From: Calothrix sp. PCC 7716 | Lineage (GTDB): Bacteria; Cyanobacteriota; Cyanobacteriia; Cyanobacteriales; Nostocaceae | NCBI RefSeq assembly: GCF_019977735.1 | Contig: NZ_AP025018.1 | Coordinates: 5,894,580-5,958,579, forward strand | DNA: 64,000 nt | Direction: 5' to 3' | Notes under the pieces: model-generated | Told to the model about the DNA's origin: nothing | What the model saw: only the letters and a program-made list of their open reading frames with translations | Database searches by the model: none | Translations under genes and position numbers: made by a program | In this document: piece after piece, positions 15,693-24,603 of the stretch | How the letters are laid out: the number at the start of each line of letters is the position of its first letter | Numbering within the stretch: the first letter of the stretch is position 1

Positions 15693-16604
15693 TTAAATTT
15701 GCCAAACACGCGGTATGCAGTCAGAACGTCCTAGTAATGATTGCCGTAATAACTGCCATACTGCCGTAAACCAGTTTCTCACCTCACTGGTAGAACTACC
15801 ACGATATCTACACAAAAATCCATGTTCTAACCGAGTAACTCCAAATGAGTGATGAGTGCTGAGTTCTGAGGAGCCATCGCCGTGCGGGGGTTCCCCCCGT
15901 TGAGGCGAATGGCGTTGCTGAGTGTATAAGGAACGGGTTTTTTCGATGATTTCTGGTGATACTGCTTGACCGACAAAAACTAAAGTACCTACAACGGGTT
16001 GTCCGTTTAATGCATGGGGACTATGAAATACTTCTTCATTACCAGGCAACCATTGTCTATCTACCCATAACGGTTTACCTTGCTGCCAAACTTCTGTGTA
16101 ACTTTTCCAATTACCCTGTAAAAACTTCTCACCCCGCGCGCTACGTCCAAATCGCGTAATTTCCCAGCCTATCAATGTAGCGTTTTCAGCTAAATTTATA
16201 CGTGTGTCTTGGCGATATATGGCGCCATCAAAAACAATCGTTTCTTGCGGTAGCCATTCTAAAGTGGCGCCTGCATCAACTTTAATATCGATGTTTTGCA
16301 TAGCTAGGCGCCCGTTACTTCGATAAATCTTACCTGCTGCTGCTGTTGTAATTAATACTTGTGAGTTTGGCCGAAGCTGAAAATTACTAGATAATTTATC
16401 ACCTCCAACAACACCCCCAGCAGTATGTAATATCACACTATGACATACTAATTTACCTTCCGGGTAAAATGGACGCTGCACTTTTAAGGGTGCTTGGTGA
16501 TGGGCATGAATTAATTGTGTGGCGCCTTGGCGATGTGCATACACTAAATCTAATTTGCCATGCCAGCTATTTGGTGTATATGTTGCTGTGATGTCAGATG
16601 TCAT
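15693..16604 (-). CDS. ureD: Urease accessory protein UreD with an in-frame repeat insertion
   Basis: 303 residues. It matches UreD: WHGKLDLVYAHRQGATQLIHAHHQAPLKVQRPFYPEG, HTAGGVVGGDKLS, TTAAAGKIYRS, EWLPQETIVFDGA and the C-terminal LEHGFLCRYRGSSTSEVRNWF. UreD is the scaffold for UreFG during nickel insertion into urease. Between IIEKTRSLYTQQ and GVTRLEHG there is an extra segment of roughly 24 residues (RHSPQRGEPPHGDGSSELST...) encoded by repeat DNA; it keeps the frame, so the protein may still function. It is the first gene of the ureDAB group; a possible separate promoter lies between it and the HNH gene four bases upstream. Confidence 0.93.
   Translation of the reverse strand: MTSDITATYTPNSWHGKLDLVYAHRQGATQLIHAHHQAPLKVQRPFYPEGKLVCHSVILHTAGGVVGGDKLSSNFQLRPNSQVLITTAAAGKIYRSNGRLAMQNIDIKVDAGATLEWLPQETIVFDGAIYRQDTRINLAENATLIGWEITRFGRSARGEKFLQGNWKSYTEVWQQGKPLWVDRQWLPGNEEVFHSPHALNGQPVVGTLVFVGQAVSPEIIEKTRSLYTQQRHSPQRGEPPHGDGSSELSTHHSFGVTRLEHGFLCRYRGSSTSEVRNWFTAVWQLLRQSLLGRSDCIPRVWQI
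15845..15928. repeat. Repeat DNA inserted in frame within ureD
   Basis: Begins with GATGAGTGCTGAGTTCTGAG, a degenerate form of the AGTGCTG heptamer array, and continues into a C/G-rich segment with GCGGGGGTTCCCCCCGTTGA and a GAATGGCG block, ending in GTTGCTGAGTG, again heptamer-like. The flanking heptamer fragments suggest that a small repeat unit was inserted at, or together with, a heptamer motif. Confidence 0.7.
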
Positions 16605-16608
16605 TAAT

Positions 16609-17034
16609 TTAGATATTTGGAGGATGTTCTCCCATTTCCACCCACATTTTACGTATACGTATCAATTGTGGACGATTCATTTTTAATACGGAAATTGTTG
16701 CTCGACCAATCTCTGTAATTCCTATAATTTCTGTGCAATCTTCATTCCAAGTAAAATGTTCCTCCCATAATTGTTGTTGCGGATGAAATAAAGTAACTTC
16801 TTGCCCTTGTTCTTCATCAAAACCTGTTTGACGTGAAGCTTTATAACGATTACAAGAAGGACAAGCCAAGCATATGTTGTCAAAATTTGTTTCTCCACCA
16901 GCAGAACGAGGTCTGATGTGTTCAAATTCAAATGTTATAGCTATCAGAAATTCCGCAGTTCGGCAGTAAGCACAACAGTCGTAGAACTTAGCTCTAACTT
17001 CTTTTTGTAAATCAACTGGAATATACGCGCTCAC
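16609..17034 (-). CDS. HNH endonuclease
   Basis: 141 residues. The order DCCAYC, FEFEHIRPRSAGGETNFDNICLACPSCNRYKAS is a complete HNH-type beta-beta-alpha metal site with two zinc-binding Cys pairs. The C-terminal half (TWNEDCTEIIGITEIGRATISVLKMNRP) is typical of the cyanobacterial stand-alone HNH proteins. Its ATG overlaps the upstream gene by four bases, so the two are coupled. Stand-alone HNH proteins of this kind are often called restriction-like, but no target is known. It ends four bases before ureD on the same strand. Confidence 0.88.
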   Translation of the reverse strand: MSAYIPVDLQKEVRAKFYDCCAYCRTAEFLIAITFEFEHIRPRSAGGETNFDNICLACPSCNRYKASRQTGFDEEQGQEVTLFHPQQQLWEEHFTWNEDCTEIIGITEIGRATISVLKMNRPQLIRIRKMWVEMGEHPPNI

Positions 17035-17375
17035 GATGCTTTTATTTTATTTTTAAGTTTATGTAAAGTATACCTAGCTCTAGTCTTGATAATATTAAGC
17101 TGGTCAATCTGCACTAGTAAATTGTCTAAACTAGCAGTTTCTTCTACTGATAACTCGTTTTCCTTGTTTCGTGCGAGCAAATCATCTAGTTTATTTTGTG
17201 CTTTTAGAGATAGCTCAATTTCTGCTAATGCTTGTAACTCTTCAACACTCATACCAGTTAAAATTTCTTCATCATTAAGCGATAAGTTTGTTAGATTTTG
17301 ATAAGTTTCTAAATCTAACAATACACCTACCCGTTCTCCTGTTGGGTTTGTAACGTATTGCACTTGTCGAGACAT
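17031..17375 (-). CDS. Small partner protein of the HNH endonuclease, antitoxin-like N-terminus
   Basis: 114 residues. The N-terminal MSRQVQYVTNPTGERVGVLLDLETYQNL resembles Phd/YefM-type antitoxins in which a short beta hairpin is followed by VLLDLETY. The rest is highly charged and helical (MSVEELQALAEIELSLKAQNKLDDLLARNKE...). It overlaps the HNH gene by ATGA. A toxin-antitoxin relation with the HNH nuclease is an inference from this coupling. Confidence 0.65.
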   Translation of the reverse strand: MSRQVQYVTNPTGERVGVLLDLETYQNLTNLSLNDEEILTGMSVEELQALAEIELSLKAQNKLDDLLARNKENELSVEETASLDNLLVQIDQLNIIKTRARYTLHKLKNKIKAS

Positions 17376-17531
17376 AAGTTTATAGCGTTATTTTAACAAT
17401 AATATATATGATAACAGAAACAATATCCGGATTATTGGTTAACCAGCTCCATTACAGTTGCTCCCAGTGTACAGAATAGCCTTCTGTTTTTTTGTAATTC
17501 AAGCAATCCACTCATCATCTATAAAAATAAA

Positions 17532-17564
17532 CCCGCCCCTACTTTTTCATGTTGTGGGGGCGGG
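17532..17564 (-). terminator. Rho-independent terminator of the PEP-CTERM gene
   Basis: On the minus strand an 8-bp GC stem (CCCGCCCC/GGGGCGGG, loop about 17 bases) is followed directly by TTTATTTTTAT. It lies about 80 bp past the stop codon at 17643. Confidence 0.7.
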
Positions 17565-17642
17565 CGCCTGTGAGCGTTTGTTACTTCTTTTTCATGCCTA
17601 AAATTAGCTCCTGGGCGCTAGTTTGACGGTCTACTAAAAGTC

Positions 17643-18539
17643 TTACTGACTGACCGACTTTAGGCGCCGACGGTAGCGATGTAATATAGCAACGATACTA
17701 CCACCGACTAAGCCAAGGGCAAGACTTGGTTCGGGGACACGCTGAGAGACAGCTGTCAAACCTACTATTTTCTTAGTTCCATCGCCGATGCTACCTACTA
17801 ACGTAGCGGCGCCTGTACTCAAATCTATCTTGTATAAATTGGAGCCGGATGCCGAGGTTGGAGTCAATGCCGCGATGGCATCATTTACGCCATTCTGGGT
17901 GAAAATGTCGAATCCTCCTCTTGAGTCAATGTCGATACCGAGGGCGCCTACCCTTACCAGGGTGCCAGCATTAGGCGGGTTCTGTATAAACAATGCGTCG
18001 CTGATGTAGTCAATATCGTACAGCGCGGTTCCAGTGTCTGGGTTCGTATCCGCATTGGTGTAAGCTGCAGCAGTAATGTTGGGGTCTCCTGGGTTTAATG
18101 TCCCATCAACAATGACCGCACCAGTATCCACATTGATGCGGAAGTTTTGGTCATTGCCACCGACAACCCGCAAGCGGTCGGGTACTGGGTTAAAGTCCAC
18201 TCCAGAAACAAACCCTCCAGTGAAGGCATTGCTAAGGTTACTTACAAAAGAAGCAGCACCAGTAAATGGGTTAATGGTGTAGATTTTGTTGGCAGTCGTC
18301 AGACCGTAGATTAGTTCGTTAGCTGGACGACGGTCAATGCCTAACAAAAGACCATCAATCCCAGTTACTGAGACATTAGTAGTACTAGCAGGATTGTTAG
18401 AGTCGAAGAGAACTAGATTGTTATTGTCACTTAGACCAACCAAACCAAGAGCAGCCGCTGGTTTGGTATTGTTGAGCAGATCGAAGATCGTTACAACGGC
18501 CAGTGCAAATATGACTGTACTGAGGCGATTGAGTTTCAT
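17643..18539 (-). CDS. DUF4394 protein with PEP-CTERM sorting signal
   Basis: 298 residues. A signal peptide (MKLNRLSTVIFALAVVTIFDLL...AAA) precedes a DUF4394 domain marked by GLVGLSDNNNLVLFDSNNP, GLLLGIDRRPANELIYGLTTANKIYTINPFTGAAS, GVDFNPVPDRLRVVG, and LYDIDYISDALFIQNPPNAGTLVRVGALG. The C-terminus has VPEPSLALGLVGGSIVAIL then HRYRRRLK: a PEP motif, hydrophobic helix and basic tail, the exosortase-dependent sorting signal. So it should be exported and surface-retained or released. The ATG at 18539 is chosen over a TTG at 18545. No exosortase gene is in the window. Confidence 0.88.
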   Translation of the reverse strand: MKLNRLSTVIFALAVVTIFDLLNNTKPAAALGLVGLSDNNNLVLFDSNNPASTTNVSVTGIDGLLLGIDRRPANELIYGLTTANKIYTINPFTGAASFVSNLSNAFTGGFVSGVDFNPVPDRLRVVGGNDQNFRINVDTGAVIVDGTLNPGDPNITAAAYTNADTNPDTGTALYDIDYISDALFIQNPPNAGTLVRVGALGIDIDSRGGFDIFTQNGVNDAIAALTPTSASGSNLYKIDLSTGAATLVGSIGDGTKKIVGLTAVSQRVPEPSLALGLVGGSIVAILHRYRRRLKSVSQ

Positions 18540-18545
18540 TGTCAA

Positions 18546-18974
18546 GCCCTTAATTGGTTACTTTTATTATTTCTGTAAATAAAATTCCGACAATTACGAA
18601 TAGCCAAGTATATTCACGCACTTATAGCCAATTTTTCTGCAATGGCGCCATGTAAGAAATATTACATTAATCTCTAGAGTAAATTCAATGATAAATATAT
18701 ATTTCATCGAATCTTTAAATATATAAAATTTAGGTCATTCTCCCGACGGGCGAAGTTTTTGCTACAAAAATTTCTTGTGGGGTGGGCATCCTTGCCCGCC
18801 CATAGTTTGAACGGGCTTTCTCTGCCCATTCCACAACATGGAGAATTAAATTTTTGGAAGTCTCTATGCGGGGCTTCAGCTTCAAAATACTGAATTAGTG
18901 TTGTATTTTTTTAATGCTTCATTCAAGAGCAATATAGGAGATAGCAGGTAAAATCGAAGACATAAGCTTTCCAC
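18546..18974. other. Intergenic region with a dispersed inverted repeat
   Basis: A 65-bp inverted repeat at 18774-18838, starting CTTGTGGGGTGGGCATCCTT and ending with a near complement of it, has a relative at 46275-46338 and a half copy at about 14972-15000. The rest is AT-rich and must contain the promoters of the divergent neighbours. No gene seen. Confidence 0.6.
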
Positions 18975-18986
18975 GTGAGACAGTCA

Positions 18987-21938
18987 ATGGTAGAACAACT
19001 GATTGGGAAACGAATTTCTATCCCCGGACAATTCACAGCTAGAGTCACTGTCGAATCGGTTACAGTTGTTGATGATACCGTGTTGCTACAGGTACGTACA
19101 ACCGAAGGCGAATTGCGTGAAGCTATTTTGGGTAGCGTGGACATTGAGGAAATTTTAGCCCATCAACAGCAAACAGGCGCCACAACTGTTGATGCTAATT
19201 CATTTTTTCTGTTTATTGAGTCAGCACGGATAAAAACAGCGTTTGCTTATGACCCCCATTTTGCTGTAAGTCTTAGTGGTGTGCGTCCCTTGCCTCACCA
19301 GCTAGAAGCCGTATACGAGCGAATTTTACCTCAAGTGCGGTTGAGATTTCTGTTGGCAGATGACCCAGGCGCCGGTAAAACTATTATGGCGGGGTTGTTG
19401 TTGAAAGAGCTTAAACTGAGAAATGCTATCGACCGCGTGTTAATTCTTGCACCAGCTCCTTTAACAATACAATGGCAAGATGAATTACGTAGTAAATTTT
19501 CAGAAACGTTTGAAGTTGTTAATTCTACACTGGCAAAAAATCAGTTGGCAGGTAATCCTTGGGAAAGATTTCGTCAATGTATTGCTTCGCTTGATTTTGC
19601 TAAACGCGATGATGTGGCGCCTGGTATTTTACAAGTTGATTGGGATTTAGTAATTATTGATGAGGCTCATAAGTGTTCTGCACGTACCCAAGGCGATGAT
19701 TTACGTCGCACTGGACGCTACAGGCTAGCAGAAGAATTATCGCAAATTACAGAAAGAATTTTACTGCTGACGGCTACCCCCCACCAGGGTGATGTCAAAC
19801 AATTTCATAATTTTTTGCGGTTACTTGACCCCGAACAATTTATTTCTAATGAACTAAATCCGCAGATGTTAAGTTTAGAGGATAGTCCTTGGTTCCTGCG
19901 GCGAATTAAAGAAGAATTAAAAGACTTTAATGGGTATAAACTTTTTAAAGAGCGTTTTCCAATAACTGTACCTTTCGATTTATCTCCCGCAGAAAAGCAC
20001 CTTTATGACCAAGTAACTAAGTATATTAACAAATATTTAGGTAAAACTAAAGGGCGTAAGCAAGCTTCAGTGGCGTTGGCAAGGACGGTTTTACAAAGGC
20101 GTTTGGCAAGTAGTTTAAATGCTATTTTTAGTTCTTTGAAAAAACGTCATAGGCGTTTTGCTGAGTTATTAGAGGAACTAGATGACTTATCTCCTACTGA
20201 ACAAAGGGAACGTTTAATTAACTTGGGTAAACCAATAGACCCAGAATTAGAAAGTGATGACTGCGAAGAGGAACAATTAGAGGAATTAGCTATTGAGTCT
20301 ACTGTTGCCGAACAATTAGACCAACTGCGAGAAGAATTACACTCATTAGAACAGTTAGTTAAACTAGCTCAACAAACAATTGATATTGGCACGGAAAGTA
20401 AATTAAATGAACTTAAAAACTGTCTCAAGAGAGCAGAATTGGATGAATTAAAAGATGAGCAAGGTAAATTACTAATTTTCACTGAGCATCGAGATACGTT
20501 AGAATATCTCAAGCAGAATTTAATTAAATGGGGTTACACCACTTGTGAAATTCATGGTGGTATGAATATCCTCGCAAGAAAAGCCGCTCAAAAAGATTTT
20601 CAAATGAGCAAACAAGTTTGTTTAGCGACAGAAGCAGCGGGAGAAGGGATTAATTTACAATTCTGTCGATTAATGATTAATTATGACCTACCCTGGAATC
20701 CTAACCGCTTAGAGCAGCGAATGGGAAGAATTCACCGAATTGGTCAAACAAAGGATGTTTATATATTTAACTTTGTAGCAGTAAATACGGTAGAAGGTCG
20801 CGTATTAGAGAAATTGCTATTTAAGTTAGAAGAAATTAGAAATGCGATGGGCGACCGTGTGTTTGACGTTATTGGGCAATTACTGCAACTTAATGATATT
20901 AGATTTGAGGAATTGGTTAGGGAAGCTACCTATACTAAGAAGAACGAAGATGAGGTTTTAGAGCAAATATCTCGTCTTGACCCTAAACGCTTAGAAGCTT
21001 TAGAACAAGCAACTGGTGTGGCTTTGGCTACTTCCCATGTAGATTTAACCCAGATTCGTCGTACCCAAAGTCAAGATTATGTTTCTGAAGAACAGCGATT
21101 AATGCCGCGCTATGTGGAAGAATTTTTTAAACGGACTTGTGATTATCTACGGGTAAATTTGGAAGCTCGTGCTGATGGTTTGTGGCGAGTAACTTATGTA
21201 AAAGAGGAATTTCGCTCCAATAATTTAGAGTCTGTCCGGCGCCTGGGAACTCCAGAAAAAGAATATCTAAAACTGACATTTTATAAAGAAAATTTAGCAA
21301 ATCCATCTCATCAAGATGCCGATTTATTATCACCGGGACATCCTTTATTTGCAGCTATTACCGAACGGTTAGACATGCAACTTAGTGAGCAATCCCAGCA
21401 ATCTGCTATATTTATTGACGCTGATACACAGCAACCCTATAGCATTCACTTTTTTGAAGTGCAGCTTTGTGGTGTGGGGCGTAAAGGTAAAGATAAAGTT
21501 CTCAAAGCGCGGTTGTGTGCTGTGGCAGAAAAATCTACAGGGGAACTAGCACTGGTTTCTCCCGACTGTCTACATAATTTAGCACCAGCACCCGAAGCAA
21601 TTTCCCTCTCTGCAGGAGAGATAAACCAACCCCCCACACCCCAAGAACAACAAAAAGTAGAAAATTGGTTGAAGGTGAAGGTACAGTTACCGTTAATGAA
21701 CCAAGAGCGCTCGCAACGGCAACGAGAGTTAGAAATAAGACAAGATTACTTAAAAAAGGCGATGGAATCTGCCATCCGCGATGCCCAAGCCAACCAAATG
21801 AAGTTAGCATCTAAGGTAGCCAAAGGAGATGAAACCTACCGAGTCGCACGAGACAACGCTCAAAAGAAAGTGCGGAACTTGCAGGAGCGGTATAAAAATA
21901 AACAAGACGAATTAAATTATCTTAACCAATTTTCCTAA
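18987..21938 (+). CDS. Large Snf2-type helicase (DrmD-like)
   Basis: 983 residues. Helicase motifs in order: PLPHQLEAVYERIL (Q-like), ADDPGAGKTIMAGLL (Walker A), IIDEAHKCSAR (DEAH), LLLTATPHQGD (III), LIFTEHRDTLEYL (IV), ATEAAGEGINLQFC (V) and QRMGRIHRIGQ (VI). A long Glu-rich helical insert (about 405-490) lies between the two RecA lobes and a long C-terminal region ends in a charged coiled coil. The overall plan fits the large Snf2 helicases of phage-defence islands such as DrmD of DISARM. No methyltransferase, phospholipase D or ATPase gene accompanies it here. Start at ATG 18987 (MVEQLIGKRISIPG) is preferred to GTG 18975. Confidence 0.85.
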   Translation: MVEQLIGKRISIPGQFTARVTVESVTVVDDTVLLQVRTTEGELREAILGSVDIEEILAHQQQTGATTVDANSFFLFIESARIKTAFAYDPHFAVSLSGVRPLPHQLEAVYERILPQVRLRFLLADDPGAGKTIMAGLLLKELKLRNAIDRVLILAPAPLTIQWQDELRSKFSETFEVVNSTLAKNQLAGNPWERFRQCIASLDFAKRDDVAPGILQVDWDLVIIDEAHKCSARTQGDDLRRTGRYRLAEELSQITERILLLTATPHQGDVKQFHNFLRLLDPEQFISNELNPQMLSLEDSPWFLRRIKEELKDFNGYKLFKERFPITVPFDLSPAEKHLYDQVTKYINKYLGKTKGRKQASVALARTVLQRRLASSLNAIFSSLKKRHRRFAELLEELDDLSPTEQRERLINLGKPIDPELESDDCEEEQLEELAIESTVAEQLDQLREELHSLEQLVKLAQQTIDIGTESKLNELKNCLKRAELDELKDEQGKLLIFTEHRDTLEYLKQNLIKWGYTTCEIHGGMNILARKAAQKDFQMSKQVCLATEAAGEGINLQFCRLMINYDLPWNPNRLEQRMGRIHRIGQTKDVYIFNFVAVNTVEGRVLEKLLFKLEEIRNAMGDRVFDVIGQLLQLNDIRFEELVREATYTKKNEDEVLEQISRLDPKRLEALEQATGVALATSHVDLTQIRRTQSQDYVSEEQRLMPRYVEEFFKRTCDYLRVNLEARADGLWRVTYVKEEFRSNNLESVRRLGTPEKEYLKLTFYKENLANPSHQDADLLSPGHPLFAAITERLDMQLSEQSQQSAIFIDADTQQPYSIHFFEVQLCGVGRKGKDKVLKARLCAVAEKSTGELALVSPDCLHNLAPAPEAISLSAGEINQPPTPQEQQKVENWLKVKVQLPLMNQERSQRQRELEIRQDYLKKAMESAIRDAQANQMKLASKVAKGDETYRVARDNAQKKVRNLQERYKNKQDELNYLNQFS

Positions 21939-21939
21939 A

Positions 21940-22566
21940 ATGTTGGGAGTTGAAGCGATTAAAAATGCTATTCTCGAAGCTATTAAAAAAGGAACGCTCG
22001 GTTACGTTCCATCAATGACAATAGTCTCTGGCACACCAGTAGTAGAAAATCCCAGCTTAATCAGCTTTGAGAAATCTATTCCTGCCGACGAATTAGACCT
22101 TGCTGGTTATCTTTTATCTCCCAGTTTGGTTAAGAAATTGCGTATTATCCCATCTGAGAATGAAGTAGAAACAACATCAAACCAGGAGGAAGTTGACACC
22201 AATGATACCGACGAAGATAATAGTACAGATGACTTTGATGGCGCCACACCAGAAATAGTCTCCGAAGAGAAAAAGACTATTGTAGATAAATCAGAAACAA
22301 GTAGCATTGAAAGAATAATATTAACTGACATTGTTAATGGTAAAAAATCAGCACATTACTACAAGTTAACTTCAGTCACCGATAAATCAAAAATATTTGA
22401 ACTATTTCAGGTGTTACAGATATTATCAGATAAAGCTGAGGGAATGACAATCAAGATTGAAGTACAAGCAAATACAAAAGATAAATTTGACCCTAGCTGG
22501 ATACGTAATGCAATTGAAGAGCCGCTTGATGAAATGGATATTCAAGCATCTACACGTTTGGAATAG
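21940..22566 (+). CDS. Hypothetical protein downstream of the helicase
   Basis: 208 residues beginning one base after the helicase stop, so the genes are cotranscribed. Residues 1-65 (IKNAILEAIKKGTLGYVPSM ... LDLAGYLLSPSLVKKL) resemble the C-terminal part of large DUF499-type ATPases that accompany such helicases, by memory only. A long acidic Asp/Thr/Glu-rich linker (about 70-115) follows, then a compact beta/alpha domain (IERIILTDIVNGKKSAHYYKL ... MTIKIEVQANTKDKFDPSWIRNAIEEPL). It could be a remnant of a larger ATPase or a dedicated small partner. Confidence 0.6.
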   Translation: MLGVEAIKNAILEAIKKGTLGYVPSMTIVSGTPVVENPSLISFEKSIPADELDLAGYLLSPSLVKKLRIIPSENEVETTSNQEEVDTNDTDEDNSTDDFDGATPEIVSEEKKTIVDKSETSSIERIILTDIVNGKKSAHYYKLTSVTDKSKIFELFQVLQILSDKAEGMTIKIEVQANTKDKFDPSWIRNAIEEPLDEMDIQASTRLE

Positions 22567-22694
22567 GTGTTAACTAAACTTCTAAAATCCCGGTTTGTAG
22601 AAGTTACCAGGATTTTAAGCTTTACAATTCTTACAAATATTAGATTGCTATATTACTGGGAATACTTCTTAGCCTCATTTCAAGGTGCCTGCAA

Positions 22695-22997
22695 TCATTT
22701 TTGAAACTCTTTAACAGCAGCAATGTGGCTTTGATTAGCGTTTATATGCGCCTGTACAGTTTCTACAAACACCTCTGTTGAGGCATCGGATGCTAATTCC
22801 TGCGATTTTTCCACAAATTCTTGGGCGTTTTCCTGAATAGTTTTCCCAGACGCTTCAATGCTTTGAACGACTTCCGGCTCGATTTGACTGTCGTTTTGTA
22901 GTCGCTTACCAACTTCTTCTACTGATTTACCATGCTCAAGTGATTGCAAGGCGTGTTTCTGTGCGGCTTGTATTCTTTGCTCTGAAACTTTATGCAT
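22695..22997 (-). CDS. Small helical hypothetical protein
   Basis: 100 residues, Gln/Glu/Ala-rich and predicted all-helical: SEQRIQAAQKHALQSLEHGKSVEEVGKRLQND, then VVQSIEASGKTIQENAQEFVEKSQELASDASTEVFVETVQAHINANQSHIAAVKEFQK. No family recognised. Repeated polar-hydrophobic spacing suggests a helical bundle, as in phasin-like or stress-related proteins. Start at 22997 (MHKVSEQ). Confidence 0.5.
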   Translation of the reverse strand: MHKVSEQRIQAAQKHALQSLEHGKSVEEVGKRLQNDSQIEPEVVQSIEASGKTIQENAQEFVEKSQELASDASTEVFVETVQAHINANQSHIAAVKEFQK

Positions 22998-23156
22998 GGA
23001 CGGATGCTCTCACTTACTAACACATATTAAGTTGATAACTCCTTTATACTTTTTTTCATCTAACTATGTGGGTATTTTGGTAGATACCAGTTTCACCCAC
23101 ATTCTACGTATACGAGTTAACTGGAATTGAATTTTAAATAATCTACAAAATTTTTA

Positions 23157-23279
23157 AGATGCTTCGTGCCTCAGCATGACAATTGAGAGATGCTTCGTGC
23201 CTCAGCATGACAATTGAGAGATGCTTCGTGCCTCAGCATGACAATTGAGAGATGCTTCGTTCGCGACTCATGACAATAC
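23157..23279. repeat. Tandem 31-bp repeat, three perfect and one diverged copy
   Basis: The unit begins AGATGCTTCGTGCCTCAGCA and ends GACAATTGAG. Copies are at 23157-23187, 23188-23218, 23219-23249, and a diverged copy at 23250-23279. The stop codon and last codons of moeA fall inside the diverged copy. There are no spacers, so it is not a CRISPR array. Confidence 0.9.
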
Positions 23280-24509
23280 GTTTAAGACGTTTATTTGTTG
23301 TCCAGGTAAAATTGATTTGGTTTCTTTTGGTAGAATTGCTAGGGCGTTGGTTTGTGCTAGGTTAATTAAGTTTCCTGATACTTGGTTGCCTCCTGCTATT
23401 TCAAATTCGTATTCTCCGTTTATAAGTTTTAGTTTTCCCCAAATATATGTTTCGCGTTTGCCGTCGGAGTGTAGTTCAGTTGATGCTTTTGCTTTTATAA
23501 TCGCGGGGCGCCAATTTTCTGAGAGTCCAGATAGTTTTTTGATGGCTGGTTGGACAAATCGCCAAAATGTTACTAGTGCTGATGCTGGGTTTCCTGGTAA
23601 ACCGAAGTATATTTTATTGTTGGGGAATGCTGCGACTGTTAGGGGTTTACCTGGTTTCATTGCGACGCTGCGAATGTGAATTCCACCTAGTGATTCTAAA
23701 ATTTTTTCTACATAGTCGTATTCGCCTACTGATACTCCACCAGATGAAATTATAATATCGGCGCCCCCAGAACTCTTGCTAACAGCTTTTTCGATAGTCG
23801 CTTTTAATATTTCTTCATTATCGGGCACGATGCCATACGATATTGCTTCGGCGCCTAGTTGTTGTACGTTAGCTATTAATGCGTAGTTGTTGGAATCAAC
23901 TATTTGCCCTGGTTGTAAAGTTTTATCTACTGTGACTAATTCATCTCCAGTTGATAATATTGCTACTTTTGGTTTGCGGTAAACACATAGGTGATTACAT
24001 TGTGCAGCAGCTAATACAGCTATTTCTGGAGCATTGAGTATAATTCCTGCTGGTAATAATTCATTCCCTGCTTGATAATATGATGCTTTTTTTCTAATGA
24101 ATTCTTTAGGTTTAGGCGCCGCTTTAATCAAAACTTGGTTGTCTTCACGCTGTGTAACTTCCTGCATGACTATTGTATCGGCGCCTGTTGGAATGACGGC
24201 GCCTGTAAAGATACGTGCGGCTTGTCCTGCTTGTAGTGTTGATTTGGGTTGATAGCCAGCAGGTATTTCTTCGATAATAGAAAGTATGGCAGGATTTTGA
24301 GCATTACAGTCAGAAACATCCTCGTAGCGTACTGCGTAACCATCCATTGCTGAATTATCCCAGTGGGGAAAGTCGAGGTGACTGGTGATGGGTTTTGCTA
24401 GAATGCGTCCAGTTGCTCTGAGTAAGTCAACAGTTTCTGTATCGAATTGACTATCAAGAGGTTGTACTAAGCTGTATATAATTGCTTCGGCTTCGTTGAC
24501 TGACTGCAT
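23268..24509 (-). CDS. moeA: Molybdopterin molybdotransferase
   Basis: 413 residues with the MoeA architecture: N-terminal domain (NEAEAIIYSLVQPL, LDFPHWDNSAMDGYAVR), EEIPAGYQP, RIFTGAVIPTGADTIVMQE, the MogA-like domain (VAILSTGDELV, GGADIIISSGGVSVGEYDYV, GKPLTVAAFPNNKIYFGLPGNPASALVTFWRFV) and domain IV. MoeA inserts molybdate into adenylated molybdopterin, giving cofactor for enzymes such as the sulfite-oxidase-like protein at 3.7 kb and nitrate reductase. The ATG at 24509 (MQSVNEAE) matches the family start. The C-terminus runs into tandem repeat DNA. The gene is divergent from the RDD gene. Confidence 0.95.
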   Translation of the reverse strand: MQSVNEAEAIIYSLVQPLDSQFDTETVDLLRATGRILAKPITSHLDFPHWDNSAMDGYAVRYEDVSDCNAQNPAILSIIEEIPAGYQPKSTLQAGQAARIFTGAVIPTGADTIVMQEVTQREDNQVLIKAAPKPKEFIRKKASYYQAGNELLPAGIILNAPEIAVLAAAQCNHLCVYRKPKVAILSTGDELVTVDKTLQPGQIVDSNNYALIANVQQLGAEAISYGIVPDNEEILKATIEKAVSKSSGGADIIISSGGVSVGEYDYVEKILESLGGIHIRSVAMKPGKPLTVAAFPNNKIYFGLPGNPASALVTFWRFVQPAIKKLSGLSENWRPAIIKAKASTELHSDGKRETYIWGKLKLINGEYEFEIAGGNQVSGNLINLAQTNALAILPKETKSILPGQQINVLNVLS

Positions 24510-24603
24510 GGCGATTGATTTAATCAAAAAAAAATAAAATAAAATAAACAAGCTAACTATAACTATTTCACTAATTTCACTATCTATTACCTTTCCCTAT
24601 ATT

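Noticed and set aside
23157-23279. Possible CRISPR array
   Set aside because: The 31-bp units are directly adjacent with no spacers, and no cas genes are nearby.
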